A stretch of 64,000 nt of DNA, taken from positions 41,844,268 to 41,908,267 of the forward strand of contig CM063108.1 in the NCBI GenBank assembly GCA_031841125.1, written 5' to 3'. The position numbers and the translations under genes were made by a program. This document shows, piece by piece, positions 20,773 through 31,240 of the stretch (its first letter is position 1; each line of letters begins with the position of its first letter). This stretch comes from Acanthococcus lagerstroemiae (taxonomy: Eukaryota > Arthropoda > Insecta > Hemiptera > Eriococcidae). A model generated the notes under the pieces. The model had not been told where the DNA came from and did not search any database. It worked only from the letters and a program-made list of their open reading frames with translations.

Positions 20773-23239
20773 ACTACGAAATTCTGATATATTATGAACT
20801 GCCTCTTCCAGGATTGCTTTCTGGATCCACCACTGCAATCTAAAGACGTTTTTTGTCTCTTGATGGCAGACCATTGACTCAAAATGAGATTTGGTGTATG
20901 CAGATTTTTTTTAAATATCGTATTTTATGAAAAACAACATCTAGTGGATACACTGATTGACACATTTGGTATCACTGTCGTAGCTAACGTAATTCTGTGT
21001 CATTATTTTAATCCTAGGATCGCAAGAGACGAGGCATCGCTCAGATTTCTGAAAATTTTCATATGTTAATTAGTAGGCTACTTAACTACCTGCACCAACG
21101 TCTTCCACTCAATTATTTTTCTTTAGTACAAATTTTGAAGTACTATTTCTTGGTTAAACGAAAAATTACCCTGCATAATTTTAATAGGGAGTTAGGAAAA
21201 CCTTTGACAATGATCTGTGAAAAATTTGGTTACATAGCATCTAGGTATTTCGGTAACTATTTTAGTTCCAAATATACCTCAATTCTCTCCAGTAAAATCA
21301 GGAGCCTTATGAGGGGTAAGGAGGGAAGATTGACAGTATTGGGCAAATTTTCAACCATTTGGCCGACATTTCGGAATATCTGTCGGCAAAACAAGGAAAT
21401 TGTTGACTTTATTATTTTTATTATTACTATCATCATCGCTATTATTTTGCATCGAGTCGGTATTTTTCGGTAAGTTTCCATTGGTTTAGTCGGCATTTTC
21501 AACATCAGTCAGCAAGTATGATAAAACAATAGTCGACCTTTTTTCATCTTGCATGAAATATATTTACAATTTGCATTCCGACCTGCACCTTCCAACAATA
21601 ACGAAAAGAAACCAATTTTGAAAGTATTTTTAAAAACATCAAAAGCTCGAGATTGAATGAATATTTTGCCAAACAGTTTAAAGGCGTCTGGAATACAGAG
21701 AAGCCCCCTCTGCCAGGTCAAGGGCTATGACTGATTGAACTAACGTGGAATGACTCATATCGGTTTTATTTGTAATTCTTTTTTCCTACTTACATGTACG
21801 CATGTGAAATCTCGGAGCTTAGAGAGAGGTTATAACCCAGAACTCATCCCCTGAATAGGCTCTTGCCTACTCGTACATGCGCAAACGGCTGACACTATGA
21901 ACTTAAATTAAGTTATTATGGTAATACAAGTATACTACCGTTTTAGCCAATCAACATAAACGAGTCATAAACTTTTAATAGCATCTATACTGGCCGAGTA
22001 GGTAACTGTGTTATTGAAACGATTATTTACATTTCCTGACCAGAAACTCGACACCAGTGTCTCTATTTGGAAGTAAGTAAGTGAGAGATTAATTGTGACG
22101 GGTGGTCTATGATACGTTCGTGAACCTCAAGTGCATGACAAGGAGTTTCCTTATAATTATAGCTTTGCGTCCTGCAAGTACCTAATATTTCAAAACCTGA
22201 ACGGAAAGTTTCAGCATTCCAAAGCACTTTTACTAGCAAGTGGCGAACATTTTTGCAAATTTCGGCTCGAAGATTGTCTTGAAATTGTTTTCATTTTATT
22301 TTACTTACAGAGCCGTGTTCAAGAAATGCTCCCGTTTTAGAGGCTCCATCTCTGATAGGAGCCTCTGTGTCATGGTATACCGCCTTACCCTCCCCCTTTA
22401 CCATAAAATGATATCAAATCAACTGCTGGAGTAGTCTACTAGAGCACGCCGCTCTTGCTAGTAGCACATTTTCAACAAAAAAAAAATTAAAAAATTATAA
22501 AAAAATTAAAAGTAAGAACAGCTAAGAGTAAAAAAAAAAAAGTGTCTTGTACCCTAATAGCTCATGCCCTGGTTGAATATCAAATGCCCTGGCACACACA
22601 GGCGGTTAGCTACGGGCCTGCCCTGTATGTTTTTCTATTGCGAACCGAAACTGTATTCAGTTGGAATATTCATTCTTAAAGGATGAAATTACAAGATAGT
22701 TGAGAAAAAGAAACTAAGTAATTATTCTCGCAGATTTATTGCGTCGGGAAAGTAAATGTTGCATGTTCGTTTCTTTTTGCGCTCGATTATTTCAAATAAG
22801 TCGGTCGTAAATTGCCTGAAACACGTGAAAAGCCGTTTTTCGCCACTCGACTGTGTACGGCCGGCGTATTATCATCGCCATCGTTTTATCTGTCCGGGTA
22901 TCGATGCGTATATTCGAAACCAGACTTGTACCAACAGGTTGCTGTTGCCGTTCACGATCAACCTGTTACCAGTCGACGCAAGTTTTAACGTATTTGCGAT
23001 AATTGCACGTGCTTCTTATAACCTGCTTCCCGAGCTATTGCAGTCGTGCTATCTCGGTTCTCGCGTTTCTGCTCATATAAAAATACTTGTAAGTACTCAA
23101 CAATGGATATTATGACAACTGCTACAACGCCCCCGTGTAAGTATGTAAACTCGTTGCTTTTCCAATTCCGATACTTACAGTTTATTGAGAAAGACTTGGC
23201 AACTCTCCGCCAGGTGCGCATCTTGCGATAAAAATGCAA
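20771..23239. other. Unassigned sequence
   Basis: No gene supported. The longest open frame (136 codons, 21063-21473, plus strand) has no domain I recognise. At 22600-22622 the phrase GGTTAGCTACGGGCCTG, inverted, resembles one at 34305-34325 (GGTTACGGGCCTG). It may mark the end of an unlisted hAT-type element, but I could not find partner ends. Confidence 0.35.
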
Positions 23240-23534
23240 GAACGTATCGAACTAGCTGCACAGTCTTCGACAGCATTCAGGCCTCTGTGGTTGCCTGGCA
23301 TACAGGAAATCATCGGATTCTACATATAGGCAGCGTCTACTGTCCACCTCGGTGCCATCCGCAAGAAGCTGACTTCGTGGCACTTTTTGACTAATTAGGC
23401 CAAAGATGGGTGCTGGGGGTAATTTCAATGGGCTCTAGCCTCACAACACCGAGAAGTGAGGGTCTACTAAGCGCTCGTCGTCAAATTACGTGCTATCAGA
23501 TCTCGCAAGGGATGCCCACGTATAGCCTTCCGGT

Positions 23535-24944
23535 TGTCGCGAAAACCGAGCTATCCGGCCCGGTCGGTCCGCGGAGGAGGCAATTCGGCCGGTGGGTAGC
23601 GGGACCCGGCGGTTCCGGAGGGACCGGAACGCCTCATAACTGGCCGAGGACCGTGCCTCGTCGCGAGTCGACATTTTTTTAAGTTCGGGAACGGCCGAAA
23701 ATTGGGACGATCAATGCGCGGCACCAAATAAAATATGATTGGCACAGAACTGATTAATATGTATTAAAAGTAAAAAATAAGACGGCGATAGTATGTACAA
23801 AATGCCACGCGGGCTGGACTAGTAACACGAAACGTTGTAGGCGCAAATGACACGGAAAACATGCGGTTGCAGCGAATATAAGAGTACTTTTCTTGTAAGG
23901 CGGCGGTACGACGGCGGCGCGGAGGGTTCACAGGTCGTATCGATGACCGTGCGGCCTAACTAAAACACTGTTCACAACTTGGCCGGGATGCAAGGGAGCC
24001 AGGAGGGGAGTGGACGGGAAGTAGCCTATACCTGATGGTCAAGGGATCTAACCCCTTTCATTTCGGTCGTGCCGGTGAAGACGTGACCGTAGTGCGCCGC
24101 GGGTTAAATGGCAACCTGGCGGATCGCCTCCAGGTACGCTATTTAACTCGGACGGTAGCGAATGTTCCCTTTACTTCGATCGGGTCGGTGAAGACGCGAT
24201 CGTAGTAGGCCGCGGGTTAGATGGCAACCTGTCGGATCGCCTACAGGTACGCTATCTAACTCGGACAGTGGTCGTTGATCAGCTAGGCGTAGCGAGAGAA
24301 GGTGCAGCAGCAGGCTATTCGGGAGTAGCAGGAGTTTTTGCAGGTAGCGGAGAGGTTTTTTAGGCTGAAGAGTGATTTCACTTAGGCTGGAGAAGATAGA
24401 GTTTTTCTTAGTTGGAAAGAAGCGGAGGTTCGTAGGCGTTGGAAGAAGCAAGAATTTGTAGGCTGGATAAAAGCGAGGAAGAGAGTTTTTAGGCCGAAGT
24501 TGCGAGCGCGGTTCGGATCGACTGGCCTCGAGCGAACTGCCAGACGAGAGTCTTGAATGAGGGTGGAAACAGAGATTATATTGGGAAGCACGGCGTCTTT
24601 TCGGGTCGCAGGATCTGGAGTGTTGGATAGAAAAGCGGAGCGCTTAAGAATGTGGCTGCGGCTCGAAGACCGAATTCGCCGATATCGGGAGAAAGAGACC
24701 GAAAAGACAGTATGAATACCGGGGCTAATGGCCGAGGGACAATAGGTAGCCGGTCGTGCGAGCATCGCATCTCCGGACGATTTGGAATTGGTTTGGGAAG
24801 GAAGCGGAGAACGGGAGGGATGCAGTCGATACACGTTCGCGAGGGTGAATGTTAATTAGGCCGCGCGTTCTACCTGCGGAGGTATTCGGACAGTTCGTTT
24901 GCAAAATGCGAATTTAGGACGACAAAAAGTGTGTCGTCATTACA
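23535..24944. mobile_element. Solo LTR, about 1.41 kb, GC-rich
   Basis: The insertion begins TGTCGCGAAAACC and ends GTCGTCATTACA, the TGT...ACA form of an LTR. It is flanked by CGGT on each side (23531-23534 and 24945-24948), a 4-bp duplication typical of Ty3/gypsy-type integration. Removing it rejoins the jockey-like endonuclease between its PTYS and TKLPDV blocks, apart from a one-base frame slip. Both strands give TGT...ACA, so orientation is undecided. There is no gag-pol. Open frames on the minus strand (24143-24834 and 23486-23674) show no domain. It contains a two-unit 114-bp tandem repeat (separate entry). Composition is visibly richer in CG than the surroundings. Confidence 0.85.
24053..24280. 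repeat. Two 114-bp tandem units with covarying stems
   Basis: Unit one starts CCCTTTCATTTCGG (24053) and unit two CCCTTTACTTCGATC (24167). Each folds into three stems. Stem I is CGGTC/GACCG (24064-24068 with 24085-24089) in unit one and CGATC/GATCG (24177-24181 with 24198-24202) in unit two. Stem II is GTTAAAT/ATTTAAC (24103-24109 with 24141-24147) against GTTAGAT/ATCTAAC (24216-24222 with 24254-24260). Stem III is ACCTGG/CCAGGT (24114-24119 with 24130-24135) against ACCTGT/ACAGGT (24227-24232 with 24243-24248). Every stem difference is matched by its partner. Confidence 0.8.
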
Positions 24945-25719
24945 CGGTTTAACCAAGTTGCCAGATGTCATAAATTTCTTCGCTGTCAAAGGGATCCCAC
25001 ATATGCACCTCAAAGTAAAAGGAATCATTGATCTTGGCTCCGACCACCTACCAGTCATGCTCACCATCAATAATCTGCCTATTGACAATGTCAGGCCCCC
25101 ACCATTCGTCAACAAGTTCACGGACTGGGACCGCTACCGTGCCCTCGTCCATAAGCGGCTAGACCTCAGTATATGCCCACATCTCCAGCTGAACTAGAAC
25201 AATTAGCCTGCGAGTTTTCCAACTTGCTGCTCCAATGCATTCGTCAGAGTACCACCTACCGGGAAGATCAACATTTAAAAGTCAGTGATCCAAAGTTCAT
25301 TCATAACTTAATCAAACGATAACGTAAAGCAAGGAAGGCCTGGCAACGACACCACTCTGTAGCGAACAAATACGCCTTCAATAAACTTCGCCGTGACACG
25401 ACCAAAGCTGAACCAATACTCCTTTGAAACATACCTTACCTCGCTTGTACCTCCTAAGAAGCTGGGTATACCCTCTGGGCAGCTGCCAAATAATCACCAA
25501 CATAATCAACTCAGCATTCCGACTACAATACGTCCCAAGGAACTCGAAGCTAGCAAAAATGCTAGTCATACCTGAAACCTGAACCGGGGAAGCCTACGGA
25601 TGACCCGAATAGGTACCGTCCTATCTTACGTCTACCTATCACCAAAATTTTTGAAAACATCATACTAAGAAGAATGAAACCTACAATAGAGGAGAAATCC
25701 CTCATTCCACCGTTCCAGT

Positions 25720-26453
25720 ATGACTTCAGGGAGAAGCACTCTTCAACTGAGCAAATACTACACCGTATTGTGCATCAAATTACTCAGGCCTTGGAGGATA
25801 AGAAATTCACCCCTGGATGTGAGCAACGCCTTTGACAGGGTGTGGCACGAAAGGCTAATTCACAAGCTGCAAAACTGGTTTCCATCAAGCTTATGCAGAA
25901 TTCTGGATTCCTACCTGGATGATAGAACATTCCGCATTTATTATAGGTCCGTGGTACCCTCGCTGACCAATATACAGCTGGCGTTCCATAGGGCAGTGTA
26001 TCTGCTGTACACCAAAGCCTTCCCTACCACAGAAGACACCACCATTTGTTTGCAGATGACGCAGCGGTTGTAGCCTGCAATAAGGTATACGAGGAAGCCG
26101 TAGACACTCTCCAAATAACAGTCAGCCAGGTTACTGATTGGGCAAGCAGAGTGAAGATAAAGCTTAAAGAGAGGAAGTCTGTGAGAGTAGACTTCTCCCT
26201 GCAATCACATGGTAGTCATAAACGGGGCCCCAGTCCTTGTCAAAAATCACGCCAGATACCTATGTCTACACTTGGATGCCAAACTAAACTGAAAGGAGCA
26301 CTAAATTTACAAGCTCGCAACTTTGACTGGATGGTTGGCTATCGTTCAATACTTAGTCTAGCCAACAAGAGACTAATTTACACGGCCATCTTGAGGTCAG
26401 TGTGGTCATACGGGTGTGAAATTCGGGATTCCACCAAAGAGGCAAATAGATAG
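25720..26453 (+). pseudogene. Reverse transcriptase part of the jockey-like element
   Basis: Two overlapping open stretches cover the palm. The first holds DVSNAFDRVWHERLIHKL (the block carrying the first catalytic aspartate is degraded to FDRVW with DVSNA upstream), followed by LDSYLDDRTFRIYY. A frame change then leads into FADDAAVVACNKVYEEAV, the active-site FADD box, and DWASRVKIKLKERKSV. The VPQGSVLGP block between them is badly decayed (about 25970-26010). After 26230 the YLxxxLDxKLxW and thumb segments are out of frame. The enzyme would copy element RNA at a nicked target; here it cannot be functional. Confidence 0.8.
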
Positions 26454-26720
26454 GTACTCGAGAGGTTCCAAAACAAAATATATGCGAAAAATAACCAGAG
26501 CTCTGGTATGTGACAAACAACCACCTCCAGTCAGACCTGAAACTAGAAACTGTTGAGGAAATAATTCGACACCGCACTTCTCGATTTATTACGAGACTTC
26601 ATTAACATACCAATCTCACGACCATTCAACTATTTGATAACCGTGAAGACACACGACACCTAAAACGCCGCCATAAACAGATCTACAGAACTGAGGATCA
26701 ATATTCTGTAGGCTAAGCTA

Positions 26721-27180
26721 TACCGTGTTGTTGTCAGTGATAGAAATTGGTGAATGTACTCGTTTAAAAATAGACTAGAATATATAAAAATCGTTATAAG
26801 TTAATTTTTGGCAGAAAGTTAGGATGAAAGTCCTAATGAACATACGAAAAGTCACCACCAGCTAATTTTTTTAGGGCGGTTAGAAACCTCAAAATTATTA
26901 CTGTTATTTATTTATGATTTTTCTTTAAAAAAGCTCAGAACTCATGGAAAATATGATAAAAGCCTTCAAACGAATGTTGTTTTATACAAGATTTTTCATA
27001 AAAGTAGTTGCTTGTATTTCCTCATGTCTACCAAACAGAAACCTTAGATGGCGGATTCCAAATAACCTTTCCGAGAAGACCGGGTCTAAATTTTATACAC
27101 TCGGCAGATTCCACACCTCCATACATTCTCATCCTTGGAAATTTTGTTGTTCCCTAAGTCCCAACCCTTCAATTACCGCA
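26721..27180. other. Sequence between two LINEs, probably partly jockey 3' UTR
   Basis: No coding content. A phrase AAGTTAATTTTTGGCAGAAA near 26799 is echoed at 35262-35280. The rest is AT-rich and unassigned. Confidence 0.35.
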
Positions 27181-28157
27181 TTTTTTTTTTTTTTAATATT
27201 ATTATCGAGCCACGGAGCTACTCTCTCGAGCTATGGGCTCGGAAAATGTTGTTGTCGCTGAGGTATCCGGCAGCGGAAAGGTAGGTGAGGGTGTTGTTTA
27301 TGTGCTTTTGGGAGATGGAGAGGGCCAAAATTGGACTATGAGGGACGCAGTGAGAGTTACGAAGGCAGGTGTGGGAGGGACATAAGAGGTGGTCCACCGT
27401 GAGAAGGTCTTCATCTTCACAGTGTGGGCAGTTAAGGAGATAAAGGTAGTGAGAAGATGCGTATGTGTGAGGTGTGCATTTCCAATCATTAGGCGGGTGA
27501 TGATAACTTCCTCATGGCGGGAGGAACGTTGGGACGTTGACCCGGGGACAGGTGTAAGCTTGATTTGTGCGAGCTTATTGTGCCGAGAGGCTTGATGTCG
27601 CCACTCTTTGAACCACTTACGCAAAATGGTCTAGCGAATGGCGGAAGTAAGATATGTTGAGATAGGGGAAGGTGACGAGTGATACATGGGAGCTGTGTAG
27701 CTTAGCTGTGCTGCTTGATCAACTGCCTCATTTCCTGGGATGCTAACATGGCTTAGGATCCAGATGAGTGAGATGCTCTTCGTGGTGAAGGAAATGAGAT
27801 GGAGAATGAGAAGGATACGTTGGACGAGAGCGTGCGTTGAAAGGCGACCAGAAATATACCTTAAGGAGGAAAGTGAATCTGAGAGGACCAGATAGTGGAT
27901 GGGGATGGGTGGATCTTCGAGGGAGAAGATCGTGACTAGGCACTGTAGGATAGCATGGAGTTCATCTGTGTAGATAGAATCTGTGCTTTTATGTCAGAAG
28001 GAGTATAGTAGACTATCCATGGAGTGAGCGTAAACGGTGCGTCGATTGTACTTTGAACCATCAGTGAAGCATAGGATGCGGTCAGGAAAGCGATCCAGAA
28101 TTTCTTGCAAATGTGTCCGATAAGCTGGGAGGGGTGTAGATTTTTTAGAGAATTCTG
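27181..28157 (-). mobile_element. I-like (RNase H-bearing) LINE, 5'-truncated, with poly(A)
   Basis: This is the uninterrupted homologue of the 6.4-8.5 kb element. On the minus strand it ends in a 14-base poly(A), seen as T27181-T27194, giving the true 3' end and direction. From 28157 downwards it encodes the RNase H domain, then the C-terminal KWFKEWRHQASRHNKLAQIK and TRLMIGNAHLTHTHLL blocks. The 5' truncation point is at about 28157, directly abutting an R1-like LINE tail in the opposite orientation. Stops and frame changes make it inactive. Confidence 0.85.
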
Positions 28158-28236
28158 TTTCCGGGATAGGGGGTCCGGTGTCCCAGGGCCAATTTGGCAT
28201 TCGTGCATATGTTCCCGTAAGACGACTGGGCAACAA
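27298..28236 (-). pseudogene. RNase H and C-terminal coding remnant of the I-like LINE
   Basis: Readable blocks are LCFTDGSKYN (first catalytic Asp, better preserved than in the other copy), a degraded TAEL-like segment, VLSD-like PLRFTF in a shifted frame, and SHVSIPGNEAVDQA, which keeps the final Asp. These are followed by the MRKWFKEWRHQASRHNKLAQ segment and TRLMIGNAHLTH with a downstream Cys/His-poor tail. Frames change at least twice. Residues upstream of about 28157 in the same open frame belong to the adjacent LINE tail, not to this gene. Confidence 0.7.
28158..28228 (+). mobile_element. Diverged R1-like LINE 3' terminus (copy 3)
   Basis: The sequence TTTCCGGGATAGGGGGTCCG followed by GTGTCCCAGGGCCAATTTGG and CATTCGTGCATATG aligns with the terminal part of the other R1-like copies (CCGGGGGTGCGGTGTCTCAGG, then GGCCACTTTGGCATGCGTGC). 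It has several mismatches, so it represents an older copy or a subfamily. Confidence 0.6.
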
Positions 28237-29330
28237 ACCCGAAATTCTTGTGCAGTTTGAGTTGACTTCATAATTGATATACCCGAGAATCTCTTGCTAC
28301 AGTATTTTTCATAGGCCTTGATATTTTTGGAAAAGAAACAATTTTAGGAACTCAAACCTTCCCTTGAAAAAAAGTAGGAGTGGTGACTTTTGATATGTTT
28401 ATTAGGACCATAATACTTAACTATCTACCAAAAATCAGCTTACTCCAATTTTTTTTTTTACTTGATTTGTACATCGAACTTTCTTATACGAAATTCTTAA
28501 CCATCCTAATGTTTATATATGGCTGTCAAGCTGCTAGCTGAATGTCAGCTCAGTGACACTAACGAGAACAATAAAACGAACGCTAAATCACCGACAAAAA
28601 ACGACCATCACTAAACAAATAACGTCCGCAAAAATATATCCTCGGAGAGCTGAACGCTAGTACACACCAATGCGATTTAATTGAATCGTCAAAGAGCACG
28701 TGGCGGAACGCACGGCTCGGCGTTGATGCTGCAGAATCAACCGCCGGCACCGACCACAGCGACTGCAGTGTAACGTGAATTCTAACCAACTCTTCTCGCG
28801 GGTACAAGACTGAATTTTTTTATTTCCCTTCAGAACACGTGTAATTCTAGTCGAATAGAGAGATCTTGCGTGCCCGTTATAGATATTCATTATGTTCGAC
28901 ACATAGCGTTCGATGCGAAACGCATAATCATGACATTTGTACTGCATTTCTCAATTAAAGGCAGCTTACGGCAGCCCGCTACATTTATTTAGTTCCTCTT
29001 TTTTTGCTCTCTTTCTCTGTCTGTTTCCCTTTCTCACTCCCTTTCATCGAGTTTATGTATGTTTCTTTTACGCAGAAACATAGCGAAAATACAAGACCGC
29101 GAAGGCGTGGTGAAGTCACGATCTACGGCACGCTGGCTACTGGTAAAAACGCACAACCATAACGAACTCTCCATGTCCTATCTCGAAAACTAATTACATA
29201 TTGCGCTTCTAGAAACGCGTATTTACTTTACCACTGACACGAATCGAATCGCAACATCTCGGAAGTCAAGTAGCCACTGCCATCTCGAGTGTAGAACATT
29301 CAGGATACACGAATACATGACGGTTACTCC
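28229..29330. other. Unassigned sequence
   Basis: No gene supported. It contains a pyrimidine-rich stretch at 28990-29045. Open frames at 28583-28947 (minus) show no recognised family. Confidence 0.35.
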
Positions 29331-30020
29331 CTTCTGCGAACACGGGTCCTTTGCAAATTTTTCGTAACTGTCCTAAGAACATTGTAAAGGAGGGTTGAAA
29401 ACAGCCCTTAAGATTCTCGTGCATCAAGACAAGTCTTATGGGACAACGTACGTGCCCACTGATGGGAATTTTCTCGCCTCCGCGCCCCCACCCACTGCAC
29501 ACAATACACGTAAATGTGTGTCCTTATAATGTTTCACAGATCTTAAAAGAGGATTTTTGAAAGAAATTTTCAAACCTTTCACTTGTGCGAATGACACCGT
29601 CAAGGCATCGTTCATGGAAGTTTCGAACTCACTGTTTGCTCTGAACGCGAGCCCTGGAAGTCGCCCTTTCGAGCATTACTTCAGAGACATCGGGGAGGCT
29701 GTTAGGGCTGTCTTAGCACTCTTCCCTTTTGGCCGAAAAACCGGCCTAGGTCGAAACCTGGCGAGTTGCTACATAAGCTCAAACCCGGGACTTCCAGATT
29801 TCCGAGATCAACGCGCTATCCACTGGGCCAACCAGACCCCTATAGATCTAGCCCTAATTCCACAACTACTATGGTTTACAGGAGGCAGAAGGCGACGAAA
29901 ATGGAGTGACATGCAATATAAATATCGTTTCATAGGTTTTCGCAGTCCCCAAATTTGATTCCGACATTGGTCTGATGCATTGAGACATCTGTCGAAACTT
30001 TTCCGAAGTACGTCGACAGG
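29331..30020. repeat. Dispersed repeat family A (copy 1), with a SINE inside
   Basis: Segments such as TTTTTCGTAACTGTCC, GGATTTTTGAAAG, TTTCACTTGTGCGAATGAC and TTTCATAGGTTTTC align in the same order with 35450-36560/37820-37940 and with 41310-41520. The repeat is non-coding. A SINE (29638-29840) interrupts it at a point where the 41.4 kb copy reads straight through (AACTCACTG then ATTTTTAATATCAGC). Confidence 0.6.
29638..29840 (-). mobile_element. tRNA-derived SINE (copy 2)
   Basis: Reverse complement: GGGGTCTGGTTGGCCCAGTG head with A-box remnant, GGGTTTGAGCTT as a decayed B box, then the same body and tail as copy 1 (AAGACAGCCCTAACAGCC, ATGCTCGAAAGGG). It is more mutated in the promoter boxes than copy 1. 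It is inserted in family A. Confidence 0.8.
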
Positions 30021-30790
30021 CAAAGGAGTGTAACTCGGCTTATTTCCTTACCAAGCCTTAATTAAAAAATATGACTCAGATAATATAGAATTAGTTTCGA
30101 TATATTTTATGTTCGAATTAATATAAATTAACATTGAAAATGCATACACGAAATACACCAACATTAAAGTCTGTATCATCTAAACTTCTAAGCAATATTT
30201 TTTAGTTAAAACTTTTTGACCTCTAAACCTACAAACCAAATTTCATTCACCTGCTTCTGATAGAAATTTAATTAGAAAAGTTTGAACTTGCCTAATTAGC
30301 GCTTCTCGCGGCACTTGGACAGGCCAACTCTACAGTAGGGCCCTTGTGGTCGATTCTAGTTTTCAAAATACAGCTGATTTTTGCAGTTGGTTCAGAAAAA
30401 AAAAATTGAAAAAATGTTCATGCATGATAAATTCTGGTAGGAATGAGAGTGTACTTTCATGGGTACTACTCTTCATCTTGTAATTATACTCCCTTTTCAA
30501 GCGGAAGCCAAAAAGTAAAATAAAAGAAGGGTCCAGTTATCGGTATTCTTCTCTCCATAACTTGATCTGTCATTCTTTCTCCACACAGTAGCTTAAGCGT
30601 TCCTTGATGAGTACTGTCGAGAATTCTCGGAGCATTGCTGATTCGCAGTGACGTAGGAGCATAAGGGTTTTTGGGGTTAAAACACCCCCAAGGTAATAAA
30701 AAAGACTTTTGAAGAATTTCAGTTCGGAAAAAAGAATGATGTACGACACCCAGGATTCACCTAACCAGTGCATCAACACCTGAAGAATTT
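30021..30790. other. Unassigned sequence
   Basis: No gene. A phrase CAGTGACGTAGGAGC at 30647 followed by GGGTTTTTGGGG resembles the start of a non-autonomous hAT-type element, but no right end was found. Confidence 0.3.
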
Positions 30791-30799
30791 TGTAAGTAT

Positions 30800-31240
30800 G
30801 AATAATGAATTGGAAGAACGCTTCATTAATCATTCCTCGATTCTGAAAAATTTTCCTGTTCTCTGAATCCAAACCAAAGTGAGAAGAGCACAGATGAAGA
30901 TATTAATGACATGAAACATTTATGCGATTTCTATAAAAATGACCGAGATTGTCCTCTAGAAATTGGAGTAGAAGAATTATCTCTTTGGTACAGACAAGTC
31001 AGACAGATTCTAGCTCGTAGTAGTGGTAGAGAAATCAAGCGCAATCCGTACATTGAATTTTGCAATGGAGAAATATTCCCGTGCATTTTTGCAAACTATT
31101 GAAAATTTTCATAACTTTGCCTGCAACAACAAGCACAAGTGAGCGCTCTTTTTCAAAATTACGGCGCTCAAAGACATATTTGAGAAACACCATAGGAAAA
31201 ATAGACTCAATGGACTCGCATTATTATATGTATGTATATG
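30800..31240 (+). pseudogene. hAT transposase C-terminal fragment (dimerisation region)
   Basis: Plus-strand translation gives MNNELEERF near 30800, then DMKHLCDFYKNDRDCPLEIG and, after a frameshift near 31090, LKIFITLPATTSTSERSFSK and LRRSKTYLRNTIGKIDSMDS. The last part is the conserved hAT C-terminal dimerisation block (typically ...P.T.asaERsFSkLk..KtyLRst...rLn.LaLL), best known from TTF/ZMYM-like hAT derivatives. The catalytic N-terminal part is missing and the frame is broken. The 3' side is cut at 31241 by the TGTTACGCCG element, so the open frame beyond 31240 belongs to that element. Confidence 0.85.

Larger units (their letters stand above)
23240..26720 (+). mobile_element. Jockey-like non-LTR retrotransposon, decayed, split by a solo LTR
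   Basis: Reading the plus strand with frame changes gives, in order: endonuclease (HIGSVYCPPR near 23325, then the D-F-N-G region near 23420 and TTPRSEGLLSA); after the solo LTR, the endonuclease end (KLPDVINFFAVKGIPH near 24955 and SSDH-like GSDHLPVMLTI near 25035); the linker (KFTDWDRYRALVHKRLDL); reverse transcriptase (PILR/ITKIFENIILRRMKP near 25650, FDRVWHERLIHKLQNWF near 25835, FADDAAVVA near 26046); and the thumb and C-terminus to about 26700. Jockey elements encode these two domains in one ORF2. Multiple frameshifts and stops show it is inactive. The 5' side is truncated near 23240, so ORF1 is absent. Confidence 0.85.

Noticed and set aside
22300..22630. hAT-like ends CAGAGCCGTG and GGGCCTG as one element
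   Set aside because: The two ends do not invert onto each other well and no 8-bp duplication is present.
23674..23740. TTTGGTGCCGCGC as a primer binding site following an LTR end, with a gag-like ATG
   Set aside because: The TGT...ACA termini and CGGT duplication place this inside the LTR, so a PBS there is not credible.
24143..24834. Long open frames on the minus strand that could be a GC-rich gene
   Set aside because: They lie wholly inside the solo LTR, start without context and show no domain or coding pattern.
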